Below the pieces are notes generated by a model that saw only the letters and a list, made by a program, of their open reading frames with translations, did no database searches and was not told the DNA's origin. Of a stretch of 64,000 bases of DNA, positions 48,623 through 57,124 are shown piece after piece. This DNA is from Turbatrix aceti (taxonomy: Eukaryota > Nematoda > Chromadorea > Rhabditida > Panagrolaimidae): assembly GCA_963969345.1 (NCBI GenBank), contig OZ017766.1:8308001-8372000 (forward strand). The letters are read 5' to 3'. The translations under genes and the position numbers were made by a program. Position 1 is the first letter of the stretch; each line of letters starts with the position of its first letter.

Positions 48623-51600
48623 TTACCTAACAGGAACAGAAGGCCTCAATTTCACGCCAATGAGCCTTCTCGCGTACTTTTTTCTCCAGTCAGACTCTTC
48701 TTTTTGGAGTTCACGCAATTTGGCATTTTCGACGTCGGGAACGGTCGGTTTGTCGGGAATGACGTCATCCTGTTCTGGTGACATTTTTACAAGGTACATC
48801 CTGCGTCCTACAAGGGGCTTGTTCAGCGAGACGACATCGATGTCATTTTCTTCGTAGTTTTTACTGACCACGACGACGTTATTCACCGTATTCTGGCAAC
48901 AAGAGCATATTTTTTCGAAAAAGTGCAGCATTTCGATGACGTAATCGGTCTTGAAGTGAAGACTTCGGTCCTCGGCGGAAGCGCGGAGTTCTTTGACGTC
49001 GTCGACGGCGAGGGAGATCTGAAATGGATTTTTTACAGAAAACACGATGTCGAAGTACATTTTGGAATTTATTTTTTTAAATTTGGTAAAAAGTTGTTTT
49101 TTCTACGAAACATTTTTTTTTCAAAAAAACCAGTTGCACGAAACATGATCTGGCAAAGTTACGGTAGTCGGAATTCACATTTCTTTCATTTTTGACGATT
49201 TTTTACACGTTTTAGCTAAAAAAACTTCGACATTTTCAAAGCCGGGGTAACTAATTGATCGACGCAATTTTTGATGGAGAATCCGAAAAAAATAGAAAAA
49301 TATGGGGTTATCACCTTGAAAAATGCCGAAAATCGCATTTAAAAAATTGGCACAATGGCAACTTTTGTTTCGGCATTTTTCAAGGTAATAACCCTATATT
49401 TTTTTATTTTTTTCGAATTCTCCATCAAAAATAACGTCGATCAATTTGTACCCTGATTTCGGAAATGCAGTAGTTTTTTAGCTAAAACGTGCTAAAAAAC
49501 GTCAAAAATTGCAAAAAGCAATTTTCGACTACCGTAACTTTGCAAAATCATGTCTCTGGCAACTGCATTTTACAGTAAAAAATTTTATGGTAACACAAAA
49601 AAAAGAGAAATAAAAAAAAGTTCAATTTTTTTTGGCAAAAAAAATGAACTTCGAAACACTCCTTGTCAACCTACCATGAGATTCATGAGCAAAATGACAG
49701 TGACAAGCTCGAAGACGATAAGCAACAAATTAGGAATAGGATTATGGAGGTTTAGAATATCTTTGGCCTCAAGTTCACCGATCATCATAGCGGACGTCAT
49801 CGTAAAAGACCGAAATATGGACCTCAGCACGGATGCTGAAGAGTTGGCAATGATGGGGTCGTCCCAAGGATCGATTTTGCTGTCTTGCATGACGAGTTGG
49901 AAGCAGAAGGAAAAGCACATGAGCGTCGGCAACCAGATAATAGCGGTGTCGCGGAAACTGCATAGGATCTTGGTCATCATCATGATGTACACTCCGTAGG
50001 GCGTCTTGCGTAGCACGTGCAGAAGTTGGATCCATGATACGATTATCAGGACTATTGGGAGGTAATGGAATGTTGTTTTCTAAAATAAACAATCGCGTGA
50101 TTGTAAAATTCTTACTGTAAAATGTATTTAAAATCCTAAAATATGGTTTGACAGAGTTACAGTTGCCGGAAATCGCATTTTTGCATTTTTTGACGATTTT
50201 TGGCACGTTGTAGCTAAAAAACTACGGCATTTCCAAAGCCAGGGAACAAATTGATCGACGTGATTTTTGATGGAGAATCTGAGAAAAATATAAAAATATT
50301 GGGTTATCACCTTGAAAAATGCCGAAAATCGCATTTAAAAAAATGTCAAAATGACAACTTTTGTTTCGGCATTTTTCAAGGTGATAACCCAAAATTTTTC
50401 TATTTTTCTCGGATTATCCATCAAAAATCACGTCGATCAATTTGTACCCTGACTTTGAAGATGCCGTAGTTTTTTTAGCTACAACGTGCCAAAAATTTTC
50501 AAAAATGCGTTTTGTGACAACCGTAACCACAGTTGAGCGAACAGCCCGTTTTTTTGTTTACGAACGAACACGAACAATTTTTTAGAATCGATCGAAAATC
50601 CGAACGAAAGCGAACAATTTTGACCTTGTTCGTGAACAAACACGAACGAACATCGAACAAATTATTTTCATAAGCAAACAAATAAATTTAAGAAAAAATT
50701 GTTCGCGAACGAACACGAACGAACGTAAACGTTCGCTCAACAGTGACCGTAACTCTGCCAGAAAATGACAATCGGGAAAGTCAAATATTTAATACAAAGA
50801 AGTGGAATTTTTTAATTTTTTAAAAAATTTGTTTTAATTTAAAAAAATGTTTAAATCTGTCATATCTGGTGTTAAAAAAATTGCCTTATTTACAAACTGG
50901 TAATCTTCAGCATAAATATACGGCGCCCACACAAATACCAAAACCGCAACATAGAACATGAAAAAAAACACGTAAGATAGCGAGTGGAAAATACTGATCC
51001 TCAAACAGCCATCCCGTTCAATTTTGAGCTTGGCTTTTACAAAAAGTCCAATAATGAATAGAATCATGAGACCCGTCATGAGTCCTTTCATGGTATGATT
51101 ATCAGCCGTAGCGTGGTTATAACAGTAGAGCAATATAAAAAACGAGAAATACGCAAAAATTTGAAGCGTGTACATCCATGCGGATTTTACCAGGTGCTCG
51201 TTGACGTAGTTGAGCACGAGGGGATGCTTGATGACGTCCCACTGTTTTTCGTCTCGCAGCTTTTTTAGACTGTGCCGGTTGAGTTGCAATTTGTCGTAAT
51301 TGAAAACGTAGATGACTCGCTTGTTTTCTGGATCGTCAAAAAACTGAGTGTTCGCGTTGCAGTCATCCAGCGTGATGCTAATAAGAAAATACTAGTAGGA
51401 TGAAATTTTTTTATTGTAAAATGCAGTTGCCTAAAGCATGATTTTGCAAAGTTACGGTAATCAAAAATCGCGTTTTTGCAATTTTTGACTATTTTTGGCA
51501 CGTTGCAGCAAAAAAACTTCGGCATTTCCAAAGCCGAGGTGCAAATTGATCGACGTGATTTTTGATGGAGAATTTGAGAAAAATATAAAAATATTAGGTT

Positions 51601-52055
51601 ATCACCTTGAAAAATGCCGAAACAAAAGTTGTCATTTTGACACTTTTTTAAATGCGATTTTCGGCATTTTGTTAAGGTGATAACCCAATATTTTTATATT
51701 TTTCTCGGATTTTCCATCAAAAATCACGTCAATCAACATTTACCCCGATTTGAAAATGCCGTAATTTTTTAGCTAAAAAGTGCCAAAAATTGTCAAAAAC
51801 TGACAAAAACTCAACTTCCGACCATCGTAGATCTGAGAGATCATGCCCTAGCATCTACATTTTGCAATAAAAAATTTTAATAGTTAAATCTACCTTTTAA
51901 AAAAATTTCATGGTAAACAAATAATTTTGAACGCATGCAAAATCAATATACCTTGCCTACCTTCTCGTTTCTTCTTCAAAAGGTGATTTGTCGGTTTCAA
52001 AGCCGCCAACTCTGTCTTCTATATCCACAGGACTCAGGCTCGACGATTCATCCAT
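48623..52055 (-). CDS. TRPA-like cation channel lacking ankyrin repeats
   Basis: Four exons: 51961-52055, 50894-51377, 49675-50079 and 48623-49018, with phases agreeing; about 459 residues. The short N-terminus begins MDESSSLSPVDIED. The TRPA-type pre-S1 segment follows (ITLDDCNAN, then HPLVLNYVNEHLVKSAW leading into S1), then S1-S3 in exon 2, and S4-S5, pore helix (SFTMTSAMMIGELEA) and S6 (LLMNLM) in exon 3. The post-S6 TRP-like helix (ISLAVDDVKELRASAEDRS) and a charged coiled tail are in exon 4. TRPA channels are tetrameric non-selective cation channels gated by irritants, temperature or touch, normally with more than ten N-terminal ankyrin repeats; none is seen here. The ATG has a CACCATGG context just after a TTTCAG site, which could be a spliced-leader acceptor, so this may be the true start. 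All three introns contain one repeat family. AATAAA occurs near 48540. Confidence 0.82.
49130..49575. repeat. Palindromic intronic repeat, copy 1 (TRPA intron 3)
   Basis: The left end has ATGATCTGGCAAAGTTACGG and the right end its near-complement CCGTAACTTTGCAAAATCAT. The inner arms (GGGTTATCACCTTG, AAAATGCCGAAA) mirror each other around about 49350. CAGTTGC at the outer left matches GCAACTG at the outer right, so the whole repeat is one large imperfect hairpin with no coding capacity. Confidence 0.75.
50110..50790. repeat. Palindromic intronic repeat, copy 2 (TRPA intron 2), with nested insertion
   Basis: Same family as copies in the flanking introns: GACAGAGTTACAGTTGCCGG on the left, GGGTTATCACCTTGAAAAAT in mirrored inner arms, and CCGTAACTCTGCC on the right. 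Its right arm is split by the 218 bp hAT-like MITE at 50528-50745, which duplicated ACCGTAAC from this repeat. Confidence 0.75.
50528..50745. mobile_element. Compact hAT-like MITE nested in the palindromic repeat
   Basis: Ends CACAGTTGAGCGAAC and, read inward from the right, CACTGTTGAGCGAAC. The exact 8 bp direct repeat ACCGTAAC occurs at 50520-50527 and 50746-50753. At 218 bp it is one of the shortest and cleanest copies of the GTTCGCGAAC family in the window. Confidence 0.88.
51405..51880. repeat. Palindromic intronic repeat, copy 3 (TRPA intron 1)
   Basis: Left outer end TTGTAAAATGCAGTTGCC and GCATGATTTTGCAAAGTTAC, right outer end GATCATGCCCTAGC and CATTTTGCAATAAAA. The inner mirrored arms contain GGTTATCACCTTGAAAAATG and its complement. 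It occupies most of the 583 bp intron, leaving about 30 to 80 bp on each side for splice signals. Confidence 0.75.
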
Positions 52056-52219
52056 GGTGCCCTGAAACGCACTCTAAAATACTAAAAATAGGAAAAAAAT
52101 GTACGAAATTATTATAGGAGCGTAAAAGAGAAGAATTCCACTCGCCAATCGTTATCAACTTGCTTACTATTATAGATGCTCCTCGCTCGTCTTGTGTAAA
52201 TAAGAAATCACGGATGACG

Positions 52220-52275
52220 ATCGATGAATCAAAAAAAGGACTTGATGCATCACGTCCTTTTTTTGATTCATCGAT
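52220..52275. repeat. Perfect 22 bp stem hairpin
   Basis: ATCGATGAATCAAAAAAAGG plus AC, a 12 nt loop, then the exact complement ending CATCGAT. Read as RNA it resembles a strong terminator-like or precursor hairpin. Immediately after it lies the GACATTGAGGAGAGACC segment that recurs inverted near 53700. Confidence 0.85.
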
Positions 52276-52374
52276 GACATTGAGGAGAGACCAAGCTTTT
52301 CAACACATTTTCAACTGCATTTATGCTATCGACAAGATCTTCGCAGCCCTTCGGGCTGCGGACGATTTAGACAC

Positions 52375-52740
52375 AAAAAAGAACGAAAAAAACAAAAAAA
52401 AAACGAAAAAAAACGAAAAAAACGAAGTAAAACGATTTAGAACGAACTAAAAGGAAGAAAACGATTAGAACGAACTAAAACGATTTAGAACGAACAGAAA
52501 CGACCTAAAACGATTCAAAGACGATGCACAGCGATATAAAACGACCCAACACGATGAAAAACGATTTTAGACGACTCGAGACGAAAAACGACTTGCAACG
52601 AAAAAACGATTCAAACGAATCCTACGACGAAAACGAATTGGGACGAAAAACGCCTAAAATGAATTCAAACGACCAAACACGAACCTTGCACACGCACCGA
52701 AACCCGTTTTTAGACGATCGCACACAAATCACCCTTCCCT
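52375..52740. repeat. Degenerate ACGA-periodic minisatellite
   Basis: The motif AACGA or ACGA recurs roughly every 8 to 12 bases through this interval with varying spacers (AAAACGATTTAGAACGAACT and similar). The strand is purine-rich throughout. The right edge runs into the duplicated block that starts near 52646. Confidence 0.7.
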
Positions 52741-52771
52741 CAAAATTATCTTGTTTGTAAAAACTTCTCTT

Positions 52772-53635
52772 TTACCATTCACAAAACAAACAAACAAAGT
52801 TGCCACAATATATCAGGTCAAATTCATTTTTTGGCTGAATGATTTCGTTATGTTCTTCCTCGGTGATTTTCTGGATGGCTTCAGGATTGGGCTGGAAGGA
52901 CTGTGGTTGTTCGTCTGGCTTTTCCTCGGCTCGATCGACCATTGCCTTTGCAGAAGACGTCACAGGAATTTCTTGGACGTCGTAATCGCAATCCTCGACG
53001 ACGAAAGTATCGGGTAGAGGTTTGGTGCTGGTTAGAAAAACGGATCCACCGTCAATCTTGAGCCGACACGTGACGCAGTTTCCCTCGGAGGTCGCTGAAA
53101 CGTCGAAGAGTGCCGCGACGAGAAAGTTACCGTCAAATCGGTAGTTAGAGTGGACGTCTACATATGAGGTGGTAGAGATCGGTTGCTTGCTAGACGAATT
53201 CAGCATACTGTTCGGCGTTCGGACCGGGACGAAATTTTTTCACCAATGGGTCGCCGAGGAGGAATAGGTTTATAGAGAAACCGTCTAAAAAATGAAAGTG
53301 AAAATAGGGAAAAATGTGAAAAGTACATACTGAGCTTGCCCTTGGGCTGAACGCCAGAAATTTTGACGCGGGGTAGGCTCAGCAAATCCAGTTGGTGAGG
53401 GCGTCGTAAAGTCCTAGTCGAGTTTATGCCAGGCCAAAGTTCCGAAGTCTTGAAGTCCGTGGAGTTTCCTTTTTGATATGAAGTGGGAATAGCAAAGGCA
53501 CGTATATCATTGGTAAAAGTGACGATAAAATCGGGCTGAAAAAAACGAACTAAATGGGTTTTCAACTACGAGAAAAAAACTCACAGTGACACCATTAGCC
53601 TTTATGAATTCTTGAACGCCCTTGATGCAACCCAT
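52772..53635 (-). pseudogene. Unrecognised gene, copy 1, frame-broken in last exon
   Basis: Three exons with normal splice sites: 53585-53635 (MGCIKGVQEFIKANGVT), 53331-53535 (PDFIVTFTNDIRAFAIPTSY onward) and 52772-53284. After the 46 nt second intron the frame reads GFSINLFLLGDPLVKKF and meets TAG after about 30 codons. A long open frame one base away (YRFDGNFLVAALFDVSATSE, then an acidic Glu/Pro-rich tail) continues to 52772. A single-base change in the AAAAAATTT tract near 53240 would explain the shift. The identical break occurs in the second copy at 62854-63717. The upstream frame may extend a few codons beyond the ATG (HIFNCIDSGITVS). No family assigned with confidence. It is divergent with the plus-strand gene at 53906, about 270 bp away. 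Confidence 0.55.
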
Positions 53636-53905
53636 TGACACGGTTATTCCAGAATCGATGCAGTTGAAAATGTGTTAAAAAGCTTGGTCTCTCCTCAATG
53701 TCACAGCAAAATGCCAAAACAAAAGAAAATTATTTGAATGCCGAAAACTGCCGCTGAATACATTCACACACACTCGCCTTTTTTTGGGGGAAAAATCAAA
53801 AAAATATGGATTTCAAGTGTTTTCGCAACGAAAATTTTTCACGCGGGAAAATTGAGAGTTGACTTTTTTGTTTTGTTTCTGGCTTTTGTTTTTTGCAGTG
53901 CCGCA

Positions 53906-54642
53906 ATGTCTTCAGAAACCCCAGCACAAGTCCAGAAAGTGAAATCCCGAATGCTGTACAACATTGGCATTCTGGAGCAATGGGCTAAGAATGTCGACGA
54001 AACGATCGAATTCGCTGTCGATAGCGATGAGGTTTTTCATTTTTTTTTTATTTTGACAATGTTTACGTCCAGTTTTTTGTTTTACAGGTTTACCAACGCG
54101 TTGACGGCAACGAAAAGCCCATGACGCGTTCCCAGCTCTTTTCTGTCCTCGAACAACCTACGATGCTCATCAGATCGCAGGCAAATACCGATGACCTGCC
54201 ATCCGACATGAAAGATCGCGTTCAACGGCACAATGACAACTTTGAACGACTCTACGCTGCTGGACACGATTTTTCGACGGTTTTTAACGGTGCTACCGAA
54301 CCAACCTTCTCTCAACCTGATAAAAAGACTGTCAAAATTGTGAACGAAAATTTATACGAACAAATGCCGGAAGAAAATCCAAATCCCGAGCTTGAAGATG
54401 ATGATCCGAGTGAGGGAGATATCACCCTGGATAGATCGGGACTCGACCCACTGGAGGACGTACCTGAGTCTTCTTCTTCACCACCGGCATCCAAAGCCAA
54501 GAAAAAGTCGCCGAAATCGGTTCTGCATAAAACAGCGACTCGCGGAGTGCAGAAGAAACGTGAAAAACGACGATCAACTGGTGCTACCGAGACTGGCAGA
54601 GTGCTCAGGCCACGAAATGTGGAGACAAATTACTGTCTGTGA
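53906..54642 (+). CDS. Unrecognised nuclear-type acidic/basic protein, two exons
   Basis: Exons 53906-54031 and 54088-54642, joined in phase 0 across a 56 nt intron (weak donor GTTTTT, good acceptor TTTTACAG); about 226 residues. The N-terminal half (MSSETPAQVQKVKSRMLYNI onward, and the QRHNDNFERLYAAG region) looks helical and folded. The C-terminal half is disordered, first acidic (PEENPNPELEDDDPSEGD) then Lys/Arg-rich with KAKKKSPKS and KKREKRRS stretches that resemble nuclear localisation signals. A TTTTTTGCAG site lies 8 nt before the ATG and could be a spliced-leader acceptor. I do not recognise the family. Chromatin or kinetochore proteins often look like this, but nothing proves it. 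The first 13 bases of a second copy appear at the window's right edge. Confidence 0.75.
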
Positions 54643-54782
54643 TTTTGTTACTTCCCGGGTACATTGTTTTTTTTTTACGATATTTTTGGAATTTTTATTA
54701 CTGTACTTTCTTTGAAAATTGTTATTTTTCACATTTTTTGAACGTAAACTGACATTACTTTTTTTTGTTTTTTGTTCTTGTC

Positions 54783-54862
54783 GTTCCAAACACCACCGGA
54801 AGCACGAGTCGGACGAGAAACGGAGATCATGGTGCTGTTCTTGTGGGGAGGAGTCGGGCGTG
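54783..54862 (-). pseudogene. Fragment of a type 2 secreted-peptide gene
   Basis: About 75 bp on the minus strand match the middle of the type 2 precursors (encoding RPTPPHKNSTMISVSRPTRA). It has no start, signal peptide or C-terminal helix. It abuts the damaged orphan exon and shows that a fifth family member once existed here, or that a rearrangement breakpoint fell inside one. Confidence 0.75.
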
Positions 54863-54926
54863 GAGAAAGTGTTGGATTGAAAATTGTATAACAACGGCAA
54901 AATTCATAGAACATCAATTAAGCCAC

Positions 54927-54999
54927 CTTGAGATCCGACATGCCGATCATTGCAGCAGGAGGTTGAAATGAAGTCAACCTCCTGCATTTCGTACTCTGA
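54927..54999 (-). pseudogene. Damaged copy of the orphan terminal exon
   Basis: Same sequence as 42951-43019, but the codons for FDDPA are replaced so that GCAGGAGGTTGA and TCAACCTCCTGC now face each other as a perfect hairpin (54957-54986 region). The reading frame is destroyed. It lies at the same distance 3' of the type 1 peptide gene as in the other block. Confidence 0.5.
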
Positions 55000-55162
55000 A
55001 AAATTTTTTTAATTAGCTAATAATAATTTGAACTAATTAAAATTTCGGTTTTAAATTCCTAAATTTCAGCTATGTACTTTTCCACATTTTTTTTTCAAAC
55101 TTTATTAAATTCACACAATTACATAAGCACAAAAAATTCACACAATTACAGAAGAAGCAGAT

Positions 55163-55759
55163 TTAATTAACAAAGCCATTGATGATCTTGCCAACACGCT
55201 TGATCACACTCTTCACAAATTTGCCCAAAGCAGAACCAAGACCGCGAGTTGAAGGTGCATCAGCTTCAAGCTGGACTTCTAGTACAGTAAGTTCGGATCG
55301 AAGAACGTTCAGCTCGTGGACAAACCCGGAACCAATGTCGTTAGGGTTCTTGGTGACCGGCTTGGCGCTGGTAGGCTTCGACTGAGGTTTTTGGGTGGTC
55401 TTGATTCCACCGGCCGGGCGAGTGGGGCGGAAAGCGGGGCGCTTCGTGTTGTTGGGACTGATGGAAGGCAAAACTGGAAGTTCCACGGCTTCTTCTGCGA
55501 ACTCCATGACGCGACCGGCAGGCTTCGAAACAGGCTTGGCACTGGACGGCTTCGCGGAAGGCTTCGGGGTGGTTTTGACGCCACCGGAAGCACGAGTCGG
55601 ACGCAAAGTCGGCTTGACGTAAGGTGATTTTGTGATAGTGGAATTCTTCGCTGCAGGAGTCGAGCGATAGGCAGGACGTCGAGAATGGCGACCGAAGAAG
55701 TCTTCTTCGCTGGCCACAACGGCCAAAACCAAACAGGCTGCGATGATGAACAACTTCAT
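55163..55759 (-). CDS. Secreted helical peptide precursor, type 1, intact
   Basis: Intronless, 198 residues. Signal peptide 1-17 (MKLFIIAACLVLAVVA). Then EEDFFG with a basic SRRPAYRS segment, an NST site and KSPYVKP. Two roughly 28-residue repeats rich in Lys, Pro, Ser and Thr (RPTRASGGVKTTPKP, RPTRPAGGIKTTQKP) are split by an acidic MEFAEEAVELPVLP stretch. The C-terminus has an acidic helical segment, then a short linker and a strongly cationic amphipathic helix (about five Lys/Arg, containing KSVIKRVGKII) at the very end. This is the layout of helical antimicrobial peptide precursors: acidic pro-part, cationic C-terminal helix. The function is inferred and no known family was recognised. 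It is divergent from the type 2 gene at 56123, sharing 363 bp. Confidence 0.8.
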   Translation of the reverse strand: MKLFIIAACLVLAVVASEEDFFGRHSRRPAYRSTPAAKNSTITKSPYVKPTLRPTRASGGVKTTPKPSAKPSSAKPVSKPAGRVMEFAEEAVELPVLPSISPNNTKRPAFRPTRPAGGIKTTQKPQSKPTSAKPVTKNPNDIGSGFVHELNVLRSELTVLEVQLEADAPSTRGLGSALGKFVKSVIKRVGKIINGFVN

Positions 55760-56122
55760 ATTTATTGTAGAATGAGTGACTTCTGTGAAGCTTGGTTACC
55801 GAGTTCATCGGTACAACTTATATACAGAGCGCTGACCGCTGCATACTACCGCGACATTGATAAAAGTCAGTTCATAAAAATTTACTTTGTTGGCTGATAA
55901 CGAATGTATTTCGCATACGCACTTTATTTACAAAATATGTATTTCTTTTAAAAATGTGTGTTTAAAAATTCATATAGCCGCCTGCTAAATAAATAGTAAA
56001 AAGTAATGGATCTTATCAAAAGTTTGTAATTTTGTATTTTTAAATACTTTTACTGAACGATATATAAGCTGTCTTTCTTTCAACTATACTTCACTGAACT
56101 TGGTAGTCACTCATTCTACAAT
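55760..56122. promoter_or_regulatory. Bidirectional promoter of the intact peptide pair
   Basis: The 363 bp between the two start codons carries a TATATAAG on each strand: 55817-55824 reversed for the type 1 gene and 56061-56068 for the type 2 gene. Each is about 60 nt from its ATG and followed by a leader containing GTCACTCATTCTACAAT. The short shared region suggests co-regulation. Confidence 0.65.
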
Positions 56123-56704
56123 ATGAAGTTGTTCATCATCGCAGCCTGTTTGGTTTTGGCCGTTGTGGCCATCGAAGAAGACTTTTTCGGTCACCGTTCT
56201 CGACGCCCCGCCTATCGCTCGACTCCCATAGCGAAGAATTCCACTGTCACAAAGTCACCTTACGTCAAGCCGATTTCGAAGCGCCCTCTCGAGTTCGTTG
56301 AAGCAGAATTCGAAGTCAAAGAAGCTGTCCTGGAAGACCGTCTCGCTACTCCCTCCCGGCGCCCGACAGCTCGACCCCGCCCGACTCCTCCCCACAAGAA
56401 CATCACCTTGATCCCCATTTCTCGTCCGACTCGTGCTTCCGGTGGTGTCAAAACGACGCCCAAGCCCTCCTCGAAGCCGTCCAGCGTCAAGCCAGTCACC
56501 AAACGAGCCGCTTTCGTGGAATCCAAAAACATCGCACTTCACAAAGGTCTCGTCGGCGATCTGGAAGTCCTGGAAACTGACCTGACCATGCTCAAGTCCG
56601 AACTGAACAAAAGTGAGACGCGTGCCAGTGCCGGACAAAAGGTGATGGATGTCATCAAGATAGTGCTCGAAATTGCCAAAAAGATCATTGGTATCCTGAT
56701 TTGA
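56123..56704 (+). CDS. Secreted helical peptide precursor, type 2, intact
   Basis: Intronless, 193 residues. The N-terminal 40 residues are nearly identical to type 1 (signal peptide, EEDFFG, SRRPAYRSTP, NST, TKSPYVKP). They are followed by an acidic segment (EFVEAEFEVKEAVLED), a Pro/Arg-rich stretch (SRRPTARPRPTPPHKN), one RPTRASGGVKTTPKP repeat ending in a VTKR basic site, an acidic helical part (GDLEVLETDL) and a C-terminal amphipathic helix ending AKKIIGILI. The helix is less cationic than that of type 1, so the two could be partners. It may be processed at SRRP or TKR. Secretion is well supported by the signal peptide; a membrane-active role is inference. A truncated hAT-like MITE follows. 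Confidence 0.8.
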   Translation: MKLFIIAACLVLAVVAIEEDFFGHRSRRPAYRSTPIAKNSTVTKSPYVKPISKRPLEFVEAEFEVKEAVLEDRLATPSRRPTARPRPTPPHKNITLIPISRPTRASGGVKTTPKPSSKPSSVKPVTKRAAFVESKNIALHKGLVGDLEVLETDLTMLKSELNKSETRASAGQKVMDVIKIVLEIAKKIIGILI

Positions 56705-56811
56705 GTCGGACAACTTTTTTGAGACTCTTTTTTTTGTGAACTTTGTATAATTTTTTTGTAATTTTGATTTTCGATTTGGAATAAATTGATGTAAAAAAAT
56801 TGAGTTCGAAT

Positions 56812-57005
56812 CAGGGATGGGCGAACGTTCGTGTTCGTTCGAGAACAGATTTGCTTTGTTCGAGTTCGTTCGCGAACAAAGATAAATTTTCCGAACAGAT
56901 AAAATGAACAAAAATTTAGGTAAAATCAGTTTAATGGTGCCGAAATTGATGTACATAATTTTTCCAAAAATGGCAAATAGTTTCAATTGCTTTTTCGGTA
57001 ATAAA
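56812..57005. mobile_element. Truncated hAT-like MITE, left half only
   Basis: Begins CAGGGATGGGCGAACGTTCG after gttcgaat, the same insertion site and family as the copy at 47914. It matches that copy to about 56990 and then passes into unrelated sequence, so the right half was lost at a rearrangement breakpoint. Confidence 0.75.
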
Positions 57006-57124
57006 AAGTAGTTTTAATGTATTAAAACTGATTTTTTTATTGTGAATCATGTGAGTCTTGAAATAGATTTTGTATGGGATATAAGTGAACGCATGCCAAA
57101 AATCAATTCGGGTTGTTGTTCCAG

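Noticed and set aside
52772..53635. Rad9-like clamp identity for the duplicated minus-strand gene
   Set aside because: A faint resemblance in the pattern around NFLVAALFD is too weak and the rest of the protein does not follow, so the gene is left unnamed.
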